A stretch of 64,000 bases of DNA from Pseudomonas sp. C2B4 (GCF_013359695.1 NZ_JABFMU010000005.1:124001-188000), one strand, 5' to 3'. Positions 50,299 through 58,299 are shown, counted from the stretch's first letter. Made by a program: numbers and translations. Notes: generated by a model from the sequence alone, not told the origin.

Positions 50299-50999
50299 AG
50301 TTGCACAAAGTGTTGGTCATCAATGGCGCACCCTTTGCCCTGGTGAAAGAGGATGTTCGCCTGGACGCCACCAGCCCGGGGCGAGCGACGTTCACCATTC
50401 AATCCGCGGTGCCGGTGAAAGGCCTGGTGACGCTGGATATCGGTTACAACGAAGGCACACTGCAACGGCATTTCATCGGTTACGTCGAGCGCTGCACCGC
50501 CGCCAATGCCGTCGAACAGGTGCTGTTTTGCCGCGAGCTGGCCGCCGTCCTGGCGAACCCCCTGCCGATGAATCTGCGTCACGTCGATTTGCGCGCCGTG
50601 CTGGCTGTCATCAGTGAGCAGACCGGTCTGCGGTTCCGTGTCCCCGATCGCCCTTACGCCAGCGTGAAAGCCCCGTTCTTTTACAGCCTGGCTGCCGGCT
50701 ACCAGGCGATGGACAGCCTTACCCGGGTTTTCAACATTCCCGACTTCATCTGGCAGCAACAGGGCAACGGCGAAGTGTTCGTGGGCAGCTGGGCGGACAG
50801 TTTTTTCGGTGTCCGGGCGCCGCTACAAATTCCCACGGAGCTGTTCGACGGCTACCAGGGCAACCAAAGTGCAATGGTCGCAGCCCTTCCCGGGTTGCGA
50901 CCAGGTGCAACGATCAACCAAGGCGAGCGCGTCACCAGTGTGGCGCTCGCCAACGACCAGATGGCCATCCGATGGAAGACGCAATCCGCCGCAGCGTAG
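50295..50999 (+). CDS. Baseplate hub-like protein (gpD/gp27 position)
   Basis: 234 residues from the ATG at 50295. 'VLVINGAPFALVKEDVRLDATSPGRATFTIQSA' and 'QVLFCRELAAVLANPLPMNLRHVDLRAVLAVISEQTGLRF' resemble the gp27/gpD hub domain (late-control family), with the domain order 'FNIPDFIWQQQGNGEVFVGSWADSFF'. It joins tube and spike. It overlaps the spike gene by 28 bases. Confidence 0.65.
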   Translation: MKLHKVLVINGAPFALVKEDVRLDATSPGRATFTIQSAVPVKGLVTLDIGYNEGTLQRHFIGYVERCTAANAVEQVLFCRELAAVLANPLPMNLRHVDLRAVLAVISEQTGLRFRVPDRPYASVKAPFFYSLAAGYQAMDSLTRVFNIPDFIWQQQGNGEVFVGSWADSFFGVRAPLQIPTELFDGYQGNQSAMVAALPGLRPGATINQGERVTSVALANDQMAIRWKTQSAAA

Positions 51000-51943
51000 A
51001 GCGGCAATTTCCCGAACTCACCGGTGGTTACCACCTGCCGCGCTTTGCCCGGGTTATCGCCGTGGCCGATGCGCCGGCCGGCGCCGGGATCTGTGACGAT
51101 TTCCGGCCGCGCTATGCGGTCGACATCGAGGTACTGGGTCCGGACGGCGAACCAGATTTGCAGTTGCCCCAGCTGGCCGGGGTGCCGTTGCCACTGCCCA
51201 CCGGTGGCCAGGAAATGGGTCTGTATGCCTTTCCGGAGGAGGGCACCCAAGTGGTGGTGTGTTTCGCCTACGGCCTGCCGAACAAACCCTACATCCAGAC
51301 GATCCTGCCGCACGGGTTGAGCATGCCGAAGGTGCCGAAGGGCGATCAGGTGTGGCAGCACAGCGACGCCGTGCAGCAGCGGGTAGACGCCGACGGCAAC
51401 TGGTTGCGTCAGACCGATGGCAAGATCCGGGACAAGGCGATCGAGCGCGAAATCGAAGCCCTGGACAACACCGAGAGCTTTCAGAATCACACCAGGACAG
51501 TGGACGACCATTCAACCGAGTCAGTGGGTGGTATTAAAAAGATCGAGGCGCTGGGCGCGCTTAAGCTGTTGTCGGGCGGATCCGCGAGCGTCGCGGCAGT
51601 GGACGACCTGCACCAGGCGACGGGCCGTGATCTGAATTTGGTGGTCGGGCAAAAGCACAACGCCACGGTGGGTGGCGACATGCAGGAGAGAATCCAGGGT
51701 TTGCGCCAGAGCATGGCTGGTATAGCGCAAAGCTTAAAGGCTCCGAAAAATTGGATTGGTTCGGAAGGTGTGAATCTTTTTCGAGTGGTAGGCGACACAC
51801 TGGAGTTACTGCAAGAAATGAACGAGCAATTGGCGGCACATACACACGGGCCTACTCCAACTCCCTCTAACGCAGCAGCCTTTACGGTTAAAGCAGAACT
51901 ATCTAAAGAATTGGGAAACAAGGTTAGGGCTATTGCCCTTTGA
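50972..51943 (+). CDS. Baseplate spike protein (gpV/gp5-like)
   Basis: 323 residues. An OB-fold region ('GGYHLPRFARVIAVADAPAG', 'PALAGVPLPLPTGG'-like, 'FPEEGTQVVVCFAYGLPNKPYIQTILPHG') is followed by a strand-repeat region of the spike beta-helix ('HTRTVDDHSTESVGG', 'LVVGQKHNATVGGD') and a C-terminal 'AAHTHGPTPTP' that may bind a metal at the tip. Last gene of the rightward structural operon; only nine bases separate its stop from the convergent cargo gene. Confidence 0.82.
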   Translation: MEDAIRRSVERQFPELTGGYHLPRFARVIAVADAPAGAGICDDFRPRYAVDIEVLGPDGEPDLQLPQLAGVPLPLPTGGQEMGLYAFPEEGTQVVVCFAYGLPNKPYIQTILPHGLSMPKVPKGDQVWQHSDAVQQRVDADGNWLRQTDGKIRDKAIEREIEALDNTESFQNHTRTVDDHSTESVGGIKKIEALGALKLLSGGSASVAAVDDLHQATGRDLNLVVGQKHNATVGGDMQERIQGLRQSMAGIAQSLKAPKNWIGSEGVNLFRVVGDTLELLQEMNEQLAAHTHGPTPTPSNAAAFTVKAELSKELGNKVRAIAL

Positions 51944-51952
51944 TATTGTTGG

Positions 51953-52645
51953 CTAATAGGGCGAGGCAATGACTTTATCGATGTCGATCTTTATTGCACT
52001 TAATAGGTCTTTCAACTCCATTGTCAACGACTTCATGCCATTGGCTGTATCGCCCATCCCTAGCTTTTTTGCTTCTTGCTGAACGTAGTAGTCATGGTAT
52101 TCATTGAGCCTTCGGGCGCCATCCTCGTTGATTGCTTGTCCTTCTGAAATTGCTTTGTTAATTAAATTTTGGGTTGCATACCTTCCAGCGCTATACACAG
52201 CTTGGCAGTCCGCATTGTTAAGATTGATCATGGAAATTAACCCCTTTGTTCTCATGTATATGCGAACAATTTTTGCGGAAATCAGAGGGTCGACATTTGC
52301 CAAGCAAGATGGGGCTGAGTCATAGATTGGAAAGGGGTTTTCCCCGATTGGCAGTGTGTCAATGTAGGGGGTGTTTTCGGGAATCGACAATAGTTCTTCT
52401 CCATATTCAAACATGTAGATATCCCAAGCGGTTGTGAGTTCTGCTTTTATTAGTCGAAGTGTGTTCCTGGTCGTTTCAATTTCGTCGTTCTTTGATTTTT
52501 GCAATGCATACTCATGAGCTTTCGTTGTGGCCCTGCTTGTTGCTCTCGCTCCAATGTATGCGGCTGCAAGCGCGATAAAAACTTCTTTTGAGAATATTCC
52601 ATCAAATGCATCTGCTACGACATTCAAGACGTCTATAAGTTGCAT
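51953..52645 (-). CDS. Cargo protein with probable N-terminal membrane helix (third gene of the RSH operon)
   Basis: 230 residues. A moderately hydrophobic segment near 19-36 ('SKEVFIALAAAYIGARAT') is followed by a long helical, charged region ('EYALQKSKNDEIETTRNTLRLIKAELTTAW'). No known family is recognised. It begins three bases after the HEPN-like gene and shares its AT-rich composition, so the two are surely co-expressed. A membrane-tethered effector or regulator of the operon is one reading, but this is inference. Confidence 0.6.
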   Translation of the reverse strand: MQLIDVLNVVADAFDGIFSKEVFIALAAAYIGARATSRATTKAHEYALQKSKNDEIETTRNTLRLIKAELTTAWDIYMFEYGEELLSIPENTPYIDTLPIGENPFPIYDSAPSCLANVDPLISAKIVRIYMRTKGLISMINLNNADCQAVYSAGRYATQNLINKAISEGQAINEDGARRLNEYHDYYVQQEAKKLGMGDTANGMKSLTMELKDLLSAIKIDIDKVIASPY

Positions 52646-52648
52646 GGT

Positions 52649-53707
52649 TTAGCCCATTTTTTGATTTGTCTGTGGGGCATTGTATCCATCAATTCCTAGC
52701 GATCTCAATATTGGGCGTCGCGGGTCGCCTAATTTTTTTGATATTTCTATTAAATAGTCTTTGACTTGATGATCTCTAGCATCCATGCCCGGCCAAAAGA
52801 AGGGAACATTTTGGTTTTCTAAGCTCTCCATAAAAGTAATGTGTGTCAAGCAAATAAATATTCTAGGGAAATTTGCTGGATTGTTAAAATCATTCTTTAG
52901 TAAATGGATGATTAAGTGGCGGTTAAATCCTTCGTCATTTCCTTGGCTTGATTTGTAAAGCACATTTTTAAAGTAAAGTCGAAACGCATTGATTACGTCT
53001 GATTGTGGGCATATATGGGTAAGAAAATCAATTTCTACAGATGAGTTGTAATCTTTTCCAGGGTGCCAGACGTATGCGCCTAATCTTCTCCGGCCCCATT
53101 GTATTATGATGTCTTTGAGGTGACGCTCGAATACATCCGAGCTGACGTTACCCGGATTTGTAGTTAGCTTTGAGTTTTGTATATTTCTTAATCCCGCTTC
53201 AAATACCGGGATTAAAGACATAATGGCGATGTGATCCATGCCAAGGTAATACGCTTCGATCGCCTCAAAAATAATAATTTTGTATTCTCTGAGGGAGTTG
53301 CTAATTGAAAAATATTTATTGAAGTAAGTGGCTGCAACCTCAGGGCTGAATATTTCATTGAGCCAGTAGTCTGCCGCATCCTTTGGGTTAGCGGAATTGT
53401 TCATGGTGAAAACTGCGTTAACTAACTCGCCCTCACCTACTAGATGCAGTGGGATTGGTAGCGATAGAGATAATGCTCTTTCCTGCGTGCCTGTGATTCG
53501 GCCCCATTTCTTGTTGTAGTAATCAATCGGTCGTTCAGTGACAAAGCACAGACCTTCATCTGTAGCAATTTCAAAGCCCGGCTTTTCTAGATCTTTAGAG
53601 GAAACATATACCTCTATGTTTTCGTGCTTCCTGAAAGTTTCGACTATCAGTTTTTCAGTTAATATCGGATACCCGCATAATTTTATTAGGGTTTTTTCAT
53701 ATTTCAT
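52649..53707 (-). CDS. HEPN-like cargo protein with Rx4H motif (second gene of the RSH operon)
   Basis: 352 residues. The C-terminal half has the layout of HEPN helical domains: 'AIEAYYLGMDHIAIMSLIPVFEAGLRN' (149-175), then 'DEGFNRHLIIHLLKND' with R263 and H268 (Rx4H), the HEPN ribonuclease signature. The N-terminal half is unrecognised. 21 of the 60 bases at 53281-53340 are G or C, against 41 of 60 at 43021-43080 in the tape measure gene, so the operon was probably acquired separately. It lies 30 bases after the RSH gene. It could be a ribonuclease effector or an inactive HEPN partner. Confidence 0.6.
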   Translation of the reverse strand: MKYEKTLIKLCGYPILTEKLIVETFRKHENIEVYVSSKDLEKPGFEIATDEGLCFVTERPIDYYNKKWGRITGTQERALSLSLPIPLHLVGEGELVNAVFTMNNSANPKDAADYWLNEIFSPEVAATYFNKYFSISNSLREYKIIIFEAIEAYYLGMDHIAIMSLIPVFEAGLRNIQNSKLTTNPGNVSSDVFERHLKDIIIQWGRRRLGAYVWHPGKDYNSSVEIDFLTHICPQSDVINAFRLYFKNVLYKSSQGNDEGFNRHLIIHLLKNDFNNPANFPRIFICLTHITFMESLENQNVPFFWPGMDARDHQVKDYLIEISKKLGDPRRPILRSLGIDGYNAPQTNQKMG

Positions 53708-53737
53708 AGGTAAGTCCTTTTCCCTAAATAATGCTAT

Positions 53738-55030
53738 CTATTTTTCTGGTTCGTCGTCAGTTTTAATATCGTCTGTATTAGTGCGTGGAAAATTTTCAAG
53801 TGCTTTTGCGATGGCTGAGTCTTGACGGGTGATATTCTCAAGTGCAGAGGCTAAAGCCGCATTCGGCTGATTGATTTTCGCCATTGCAGTTGTAAGGGCT
53901 GCATTATGCCGGCTGATTTCTTCAATGGCTGCTGTGAGGGATGGATTAGGCCGATTCATCCTTTCTACCAGTTCCGCAATGGCTGCATTTGGGCGTACGA
54001 AATCGTCTATGATTTTTTTCATTTTCGGATCCATCGAAAACTTTGATAGCATTTTCAATTGGTCAGAATTATTGGGTAAGAGATTCGGCACATGCATATC
54101 CGTCATGGCGCGTGCCAATGTCGTGTAGGTCGGGTTTATGGAGTTCTTTTCTTTAATATTGTTTACACTGCTTTGAAGAGACCTGATTGTCTCTTCTGAC
54201 GTCGAACCGTCAGATCGCAATTGATCGATTTGTTGTTGCAGTTTTTCGATGTCGGAATTTTTCGAAGCTAAAATAACTTCGTTCTCCAGTTCGGCTGCGC
54301 TTGTTGCGTTGATGAGGTTGTGGAGTTTTATTACAAATGAACCCATGTCATCAGCCGTTCCCGCAAAACCATTAAATACGCCAATAAAGTACTTTAATAG
54401 ATCGTTATTGGAAAAATCTGGATATCTAACTTTGTGATCAATCTCACTCCAGCCTTCTTGGAAGATCGTTCTAACTTGGATCTCTACTATTACATGTTCT
54501 TTTTCTGCAGCATATGTGAATCCGTAATGTATAGATCTATAGCCTGCGTCATGAGGTTTTTCAGTAGCGCCGCGTTTGACTATTTCACTTAATGGGTGGT
54601 CGCCTTCCCTTTTGAATACAGTGACGTCGTAAACATCATAAGTTTCACGAAGCTGTGCATCAATTTCGAAGCATTCCTCTCGCAGCAAATGCAGGGCACG
54701 AACACCAATCAAGTCCGAAACTACAGATCTATAGTTTTCACGGTTGATCGTCTGCCATTTTTCTTTTGGATGTTCTTCAAGGTTTTTTCTTATGATTTTT
54801 TTTATTAGTCCAAACGTATCTTTTACTCGCCATCTAACTGAATGCACACCGCGAAATGCTTGTATTCGGTTGGCAATGTGCCCGCCGTTTAGTGCTAATG
54901 CATGACGCGCCGAGTCATGATGATTTGCAATTAAAACTAATTGATCCCAGTCCAGGGAGGACTTTTCCCAGTCCTGCTGTGAGATATCAGCTTCTTCAAG
55001 AAACGCTTCACGTGTGTATTCAAACGGCAT
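53738..55030 (-). CDS. RelA/SpoT-domain nucleotide pyrophosphokinase-like protein with 14-residue repeats
   Basis: 430 residues from the ATG at 55030 (AAGGA nine bases upstream; an ATG 42 bases earlier is less likely). The RelA/SpoT synthetase core is at about 65-240 with 'DLIGVR' (106-111), 'GYRSIHY' (163-169) and 'EIQVRT' (183-188), so the ATP- and GTP-binding residues appear kept. A coiled coil (about 245-300) and five tandem 14-residue repeats (346-415) follow. No hydrolase, TGS or ACT domain is present. Such single-domain synthetases make (p)ppGpp or (p)ppApp, or pyrophosphorylate tRNA (toxSAS). First gene of a three-gene operon; no small antitoxin is adjacent. Confidence 0.78.
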   Translation of the reverse strand: MPFEYTREAFLEEADISQQDWEKSSLDWDQLVLIANHHDSARHALALNGGHIANRIQAFRGVHSVRWRVKDTFGLIKKIIRKNLEEHPKEKWQTINRENYRSVVSDLIGVRALHLLREECFEIDAQLRETYDVYDVTVFKREGDHPLSEIVKRGATEKPHDAGYRSIHYGFTYAAEKEHVIVEIQVRTIFQEGWSEIDHKVRYPDFSNNDLLKYFIGVFNGFAGTADDMGSFVIKLHNLINATSAAELENEVILASKNSDIEKLQQQIDQLRSDGSTSEETIRSLQSSVNNIKEKNSINPTYTTLARAMTDMHVPNLLPNNSDQLKMLSKFSMDPKMKKIIDDFVRPNAAIAELVERMNRPNPSLTAAIEEISRHNAALTTAMAKINQPNAALASALENITRQDSAIAKALENFPRTNTDDIKTDDEPEK

Positions 55031-55494
55031 TGCTAAGTCCTTTGTTCGAGTCCGTGGGGGACTATAGAACACCGCGACGCCTCGGCACTACGCGGATTGA
55101 TAAAAAAGGCGTGCCTAAAAAAACTACAGGAAAAAGCACTTATCCCCCTCCCGCCGACGGGCTTTGCGTCCTTTTTTTGTGCAAATTCGGATGTGGTGCA
55201 AGCGAAGCTGTAGCCCAAGCGGGCCATGGGGCTTCGCGGGGCATCGGTCATTTCACAAAATGAAAAGTTTTGAAGAGAAATGCAGCGCGGTTGCAAAGCA
55301 GGACAGGGGACGGTCACAAACGGGGTGAGGCTGGAGTCCCCGGTTTCATTGACTGGAAAAATGAAAAACACCGGTTTTGGAGGATTTTCAGTTTCAAGCA
55401 CGGTCACTTTTAAGCGAAATGATCATCGAGGATCCAAAGGCGATAATTAGCTGGAGCTCGCGAGCGCTATGGGTTGTAGTCGCTCGCCGGCGTT
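55031..55494. other. Gap with no gene, upstream of the RSH operon
   Basis: 464 bases with no supported reading frame. The RSH promoter should lie here on the minus strand. A TATAGT -10-like sequence lies at 55063-55068, but no good -35 element is seen. Short G/C hairpins around 55140-55170 and a T-run at 55173-55179 do not form a clean terminator. Confidence 0.4.
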
Positions 55495-55860
55495 TCAGAA
55501 AGTTTCTTGCTCGGTATCTGTCAATCGAAGGTGGGGCAGTTCACTCATTTTCTGCAGGCGCGTGAATTCGTTTGTCACGACGGGGATCAGTAGGCGCTCT
55601 AAAGCATCTCGCAGTTTCAACGCCTGGTCTTCGGTCAGCTTTTTCACGGCTCCAGTGACACTGCTGGCGCAACGGACGTTGGCGGGAGGGATGCCGATCA
55701 TGTCCATGGACCCATCTATGTAGCCACCCAAGTAGTCCTTTCGTTTAAACAGGATCGAACTTTCAGGTGCTTCCTGGTAATCCCAGTGAACCTCCCAGGT
55801 CGCGCCGTTCTTGATGATTTCAATGATGGGGACTGCTGCTCGGGACGCTGTCTTACGCAT
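55495..55860 (-). CDS. Prophage hypothetical protein (121 aa)
   Basis: 121 residues with GAGGAG nine bases before the ATG. 'IIKNGATWEVHWDYQEAPESSILFKRKDYLGGYIDG' is strand-rich and the C-terminal half helical ('LTEDQALKLRDALERLLIPVV'). There is no membrane segment or recognised domain. It is a separate unit between the iteron block and the RSH operon, on the cargo strand. Function unknown. Confidence 0.6.
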   Translation of the reverse strand: MRKTASRAAVPIIEIIKNGATWEVHWDYQEAPESSILFKRKDYLGGYIDGSMDMIGIPPANVRCASSVTGAVKKLTEDQALKLRDALERLLIPVVTNEFTRLQKMSELPHLRLTDTEQETF

Positions 55861-55931
55861 GCTTATTCTCCTCGATCAGTGCGCGCCGGGGTTATTTTGA
55901 AGGATAGCTTCGAGGTGCCCCAATAAAGTTT

Positions 55932-56249
55932 TTTAGGTTGACCCTCAAATCCTTGTCAGACCATGGAAGTTTGTCAGAGAAACCCTTGAAAGCCCCGTAT
56001 TTACTGGGTTTGTGGGTCTGACATTGAGGGTGGATGTTGATGGCAATACTGCCATCTCTAATAAAAAACCACTGTTAATCAATGACTTATAAATCAAGAA
56101 TCTGACACTGGTTTTTTGTCAGGTTTTCCAAGTCACTGCCACCTTTTCCGACACTACCCAAAACTCTCAAAGCCTTTAAATATAAGGGTTACAGAGTAGA
56201 GGAATATAAATCTGACAAATCTGACAAGCTTTTGAGGGGTCAACCTAAA
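55932..56249. repeat. Iteron-rich non-coding block bounded by about 30-bp inverted repeats
   Basis: The left end (55932-55960) and the reverse complement of the right end (56220-56249) match at about 26 of 30 positions, starting TTTAGGTTGACCC. Inside, TGTCAGA occurs at 55954 and 55972, TCTGACA at 56017, 56101, 56211 and 56220, and the variant TGTCAGG at 56117. The interior is AT-rich without a supported gene. Iterons plus a P4-alpha-like primase gene in the same phage suggest a replication origin; a MITE-like element is the alternative. Confidence 0.55.
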
Positions 56250-56460
56250 TTTTTCTGCGCTTCGCATAAGGGGCGTTTCGTCATACGCGTACACACTGCA
56301 ACGGCTCTGAAAAATCGGCCTATCACACCGCGACACTGCTACTTCTCACCCCGCCGTTACTGAGCTTTGGGCATGCCCGTTGTGTGCCTTCTGGCGGCGA
56401 AGGGAGCGCTTGTTACGTGGGATAAAAAACAAGGGCCTGCATCGCTGCAAGCCCTCGTCG

Positions 56461-56493
56461 TGGTGTACTGGAATCGAACCGATGACCCTACGG
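56461..56493 (-). pseudogene. Degenerate tRNA 3'-end remnant with att-like flank
   Basis: On the minus strand the segment ends 'GGTTCGATTCCAGTACACCA', a T-loop and CCA end, but five bases of the acceptor/T-stem are missing and no 5' half exists. It is preceded at 56431-56457 by a hairpin resembling the one at attR, and at 56410-56417 by TTGTTACG. The order arm site - hairpin - tRNA 3' end repeats the layout of 57523-57667. It is read as the scar of an older att site. Confidence 0.45.
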
Positions 56494-56499
56494 ATATCG

Positions 56500-56883
56500 C
56501 TACAAATGCTTTGACTGCTCTGCAAAGATTTTTGAAGCCAGAGCGGTACCTATGATGGTTTTGATGGTGTCTAGCTGAGACGGACTCAAGAAGCACCATG
56601 GGGTGATCCAATGAAAAATAAGGACGCCGAGCATTCCCATAAATGCGATCACCAACAGCCAGAAAATACCAATTCTGGCGTTTGACAGATGATCACGGAA
56701 TTTTTCATCCCGGCTGTGCTTGGTGACAGCGGCTTCCTTATCAAGGTCGCCGGCTGCGATCGCCTTTCGTTCCTCGTTAGCAAGGCCGTGGTCGGCGGGT
56801 AATGGCTTTATAGGACCGATGGGGCTCGGTATATCAATAATTGGAGCCCCAGCGTTAGGGACTTCAGCTTGTGGCTGCTGCAT
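56500..56883 (-). CDS. Membrane protein, probable partner (toxin) of the Panacea-domain protein
   Basis: 127 residues. A Pro-rich N-terminus ('APIIDIPSPIGPIKPLPADHG') and a charged middle ('EERKAIAAGDLDKEAAVTKHSRDEKFRDHL') precede one strong membrane helix ('IGIFWLLVIAFMGMLGVLIFHWI', about 72-94) and a weaker one ('LDTIKTIIGTALASKIF', about 103-119). Its start lies inside the 3' end of the Panacea gene (20-base overlap), so translation is coupled. Some Panacea-paired toxins are membrane-active. Identity as a toxin is inferred from context only. Confidence 0.65.
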   Translation of the reverse strand: MQQPQAEVPNAGAPIIDIPSPIGPIKPLPADHGLANEERKAIAAGDLDKEAAVTKHSRDEKFRDHLSNARIGIFWLLVIAFMGMLGVLIFHWITPWCFLSPSQLDTIKTIIGTALASKIFAEQSKHL

Positions 56884-57349
56884 GCGCTGTACGTTCCCTG
56901 TAGAGCTGCTGATAATGATCCATGATCAATTCGTTCGGGATGACAGACCCAAGTGTGTCCCCTCTAAACGTCCTCGACCATGGCGTATTTGGCGCATGCG
57001 TGATCTGGGAGAGGGCAATCCCTGACCGCTCACCGTACATCTGCATTACCTGGTCAACCATTGTTGACTCATACACGTCGAGCGGTTCTACAGGTTGGTG
57101 AACTGGGAGAATGCAAGGAACCGGTGCGTCGCGATACACCTTCAGGCTCTGATAAAGCTCCGGAATTACCGGGCCGTACTTCCACGCTTGGACTGGTTCC
57201 TGAATCAGTGGGCGCGAATACAGCCCAAGCATCCAGCCATGGCAGAGGTAAACCAGCTTAAGCAGCTGCATAGGGGTGTAATAGCGTGGAGGATTCTTGG
57301 CTGCGCCACGCTGAATGATTTCATTAGCAATTTGTAATGATGGGTGCAT
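56864..57349 (-). CDS. Panacea (DUF4065/SocA-like) domain protein, putative antitoxin
   Basis: 161 residues from the ATG at 57349 (AGGAGG seven bases upstream; an in-frame ATG at 57379 is less likely). 'YYTPMQLLKLVYLCHGWML' and 'EPVQAWKYGPVIPELYQSLKVY' are the Panacea signature. Panacea proteins act as antitoxins for many unrelated toxins, including toxSAS RelA/SpoT-type and membrane-active ones, and as proteolytic adaptors (SocA). The gene overlaps a membrane protein gene downstream, forming a likely toxin-antitoxin pair, though the antitoxin-first order and toxicity are unproven. Confidence 0.85.
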   Translation of the reverse strand: MHPSLQIANEIIQRGAAKNPPRYYTPMQLLKLVYLCHGWMLGLYSRPLIQEPVQAWKYGPVIPELYQSLKVYRDAPVPCILPVHQPVEPLDVYESTMVDQVMQMYGERSGIALSQITHAPNTPWSRTFRGDTLGSVIPNELIMDHYQQLYRERTAHAAATS

Positions 57350-57522
57350 AAGTGCCTCCTCGAGGTTTGATTCCTTCAACCCTCTGTGACGAAGGGGGGC
57401 GGTCTTGATCCCCCTTCAGCTGTCAACGTTGAACTGTTGAGCCGCGATGTGACGTTAGCACGTTATAAGTTGAGTCGCTATCCGAAAAGTCAATACTGTT
57501 TGTTTAAACAGCATTCGGATGC

Positions 57523-57542
57523 TTGTTACGTCTGCTGTTACG
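57523..57542 (+). promoter_or_regulatory. Candidate integrase arm-type sites, right arm
   Basis: TTGTTACG at 57523-57530 and CTGTTACG at 57535-57542, 40-60 bases inside attR and in the same orientation as the left-arm copies at 23756 and 23808. Confidence 0.45.
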
Positions 57543-57555
57543 TTGAGCAGACAAA

Positions 57556-57581
57556 CAAAAGCCCCGCATTGCTGCGAGGCC

Positions 57582-57588
<7 letters not shown>
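57556..57588 (-). terminator. Phage-supplied terminator for tRNA-Thr
   Basis: On the minus strand, AAGGCCTCGCA-GCAA-TGCGGGGCTT with one mismatch forms a hairpin followed by a T-rich stretch just past the tRNA 3' end. It replaces the host terminator now at 23633-23660. Confidence 0.65.
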
Positions 57589-57667
<79 letters not shown>

Positions 57668-57681
57668 GTGTCAGGGCGACG

Positions 57682-57709
57682 ATTATAGCGATTGGGCAGG
57701 TTCTGTAAA
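57682..57709 (-). promoter_or_regulatory. Sigma-70 promoter of tRNA-Thr
   Basis: On the minus strand TTTACA (57704-57709), a 16-base spacer and TATAAT (57682-57687). The start site falls a few bases before the tRNA 5' end at 57667. Confidence 0.75.
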
Positions 57710-57771
57710 CCCCTGAATTCTGACTATTTTTGCGCAGGGTTCTGACAAGGATATCTGGTGCCCGTTGCGCG

Positions 57772-58299
57772 TCATCGAGCGTTGTAAAACGTGGTACCCG
57801 AGGGGATGTCCTTGTTGACGAACGACATGGCGCCGATGGTGACGTTGTCCCCGATCTTCAGGGTGTCCGCGATGATGCAACTGTTGGCGCCGACGCTGAC
57901 ATTGTCGCCAATGACGAGGTCGTAGCTGTCCAGCCCCAGGGTTTTGATGCCAATTGTGGTGTTCTGACGGATGAAAAAATTGCGGCCGATTTTGACTTCG
58001 CCGGTGATCACGACGCCCGGCAGGTGGCCGATGCGAAAGCCTGGACCGATTTGGGCGTGGATACTGATGTCGACGCCGTACTTGAGGTTGAGCTTTCTCT
58101 CCAGACGCTTCGCGTACCAGCGCGCCAAACGGTTTCCGGAATAGAAATACTGGGCCAGGCGAAACATGAACAAGTAGCGCAGGGTGTTGTTTTTTCGAGT
58201 CCGCTTGAGGATGTTGCTGATAAACCCTGTGCGGCTTCCGCGTTTTTTCTTGTTCGAAACTTCCGACTGCCAATGTTCTATCAAGGTGTCCAGATTCAA
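57772..58299 (-). CDS. Serine acetyltransferase-like hexapeptide-repeat transferase
   Basis: 175 residues. After an N-terminal helical part ('FMFRLAQYFYSGNRLARWYAKRLERKLNLKYG'), residues about 95-170 form a left-handed beta-helix ('GVDISIHAQIGPGFRIGHLPGVVITGEVKIG', 'VGANSCIIADTLKIGDNVTIGAMSFVNKD'). The His of 'IGHLPG' is in the catalytic position of CysE-type acetyltransferases. It may modify a surface sugar or serine; the substrate is unknown. Single gene between tRNA-Thr and the methyltransferase. Confidence 0.82.
   Translation of the reverse strand: MNLDTLIEHWQSEVSNKKKRGSRTGFISNILKRTRKNNTLRYLFMFRLAQYFYSGNRLARWYAKRLERKLNLKYGVDISIHAQIGPGFRIGHLPGVVITGEVKIGRNFFIRQNTTIGIKTLGLDSYDLVIGDNVSVGANSCIIADTLKIGDNVTIGAMSFVNKDIPSGTTFYNAR

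Noticed and set aside
55100..55180. Hairpin and T-run as terminator for the RSH operon
   Set aside because: It lies upstream of the operon, the stem is short and the T-run is not adjacent to it.
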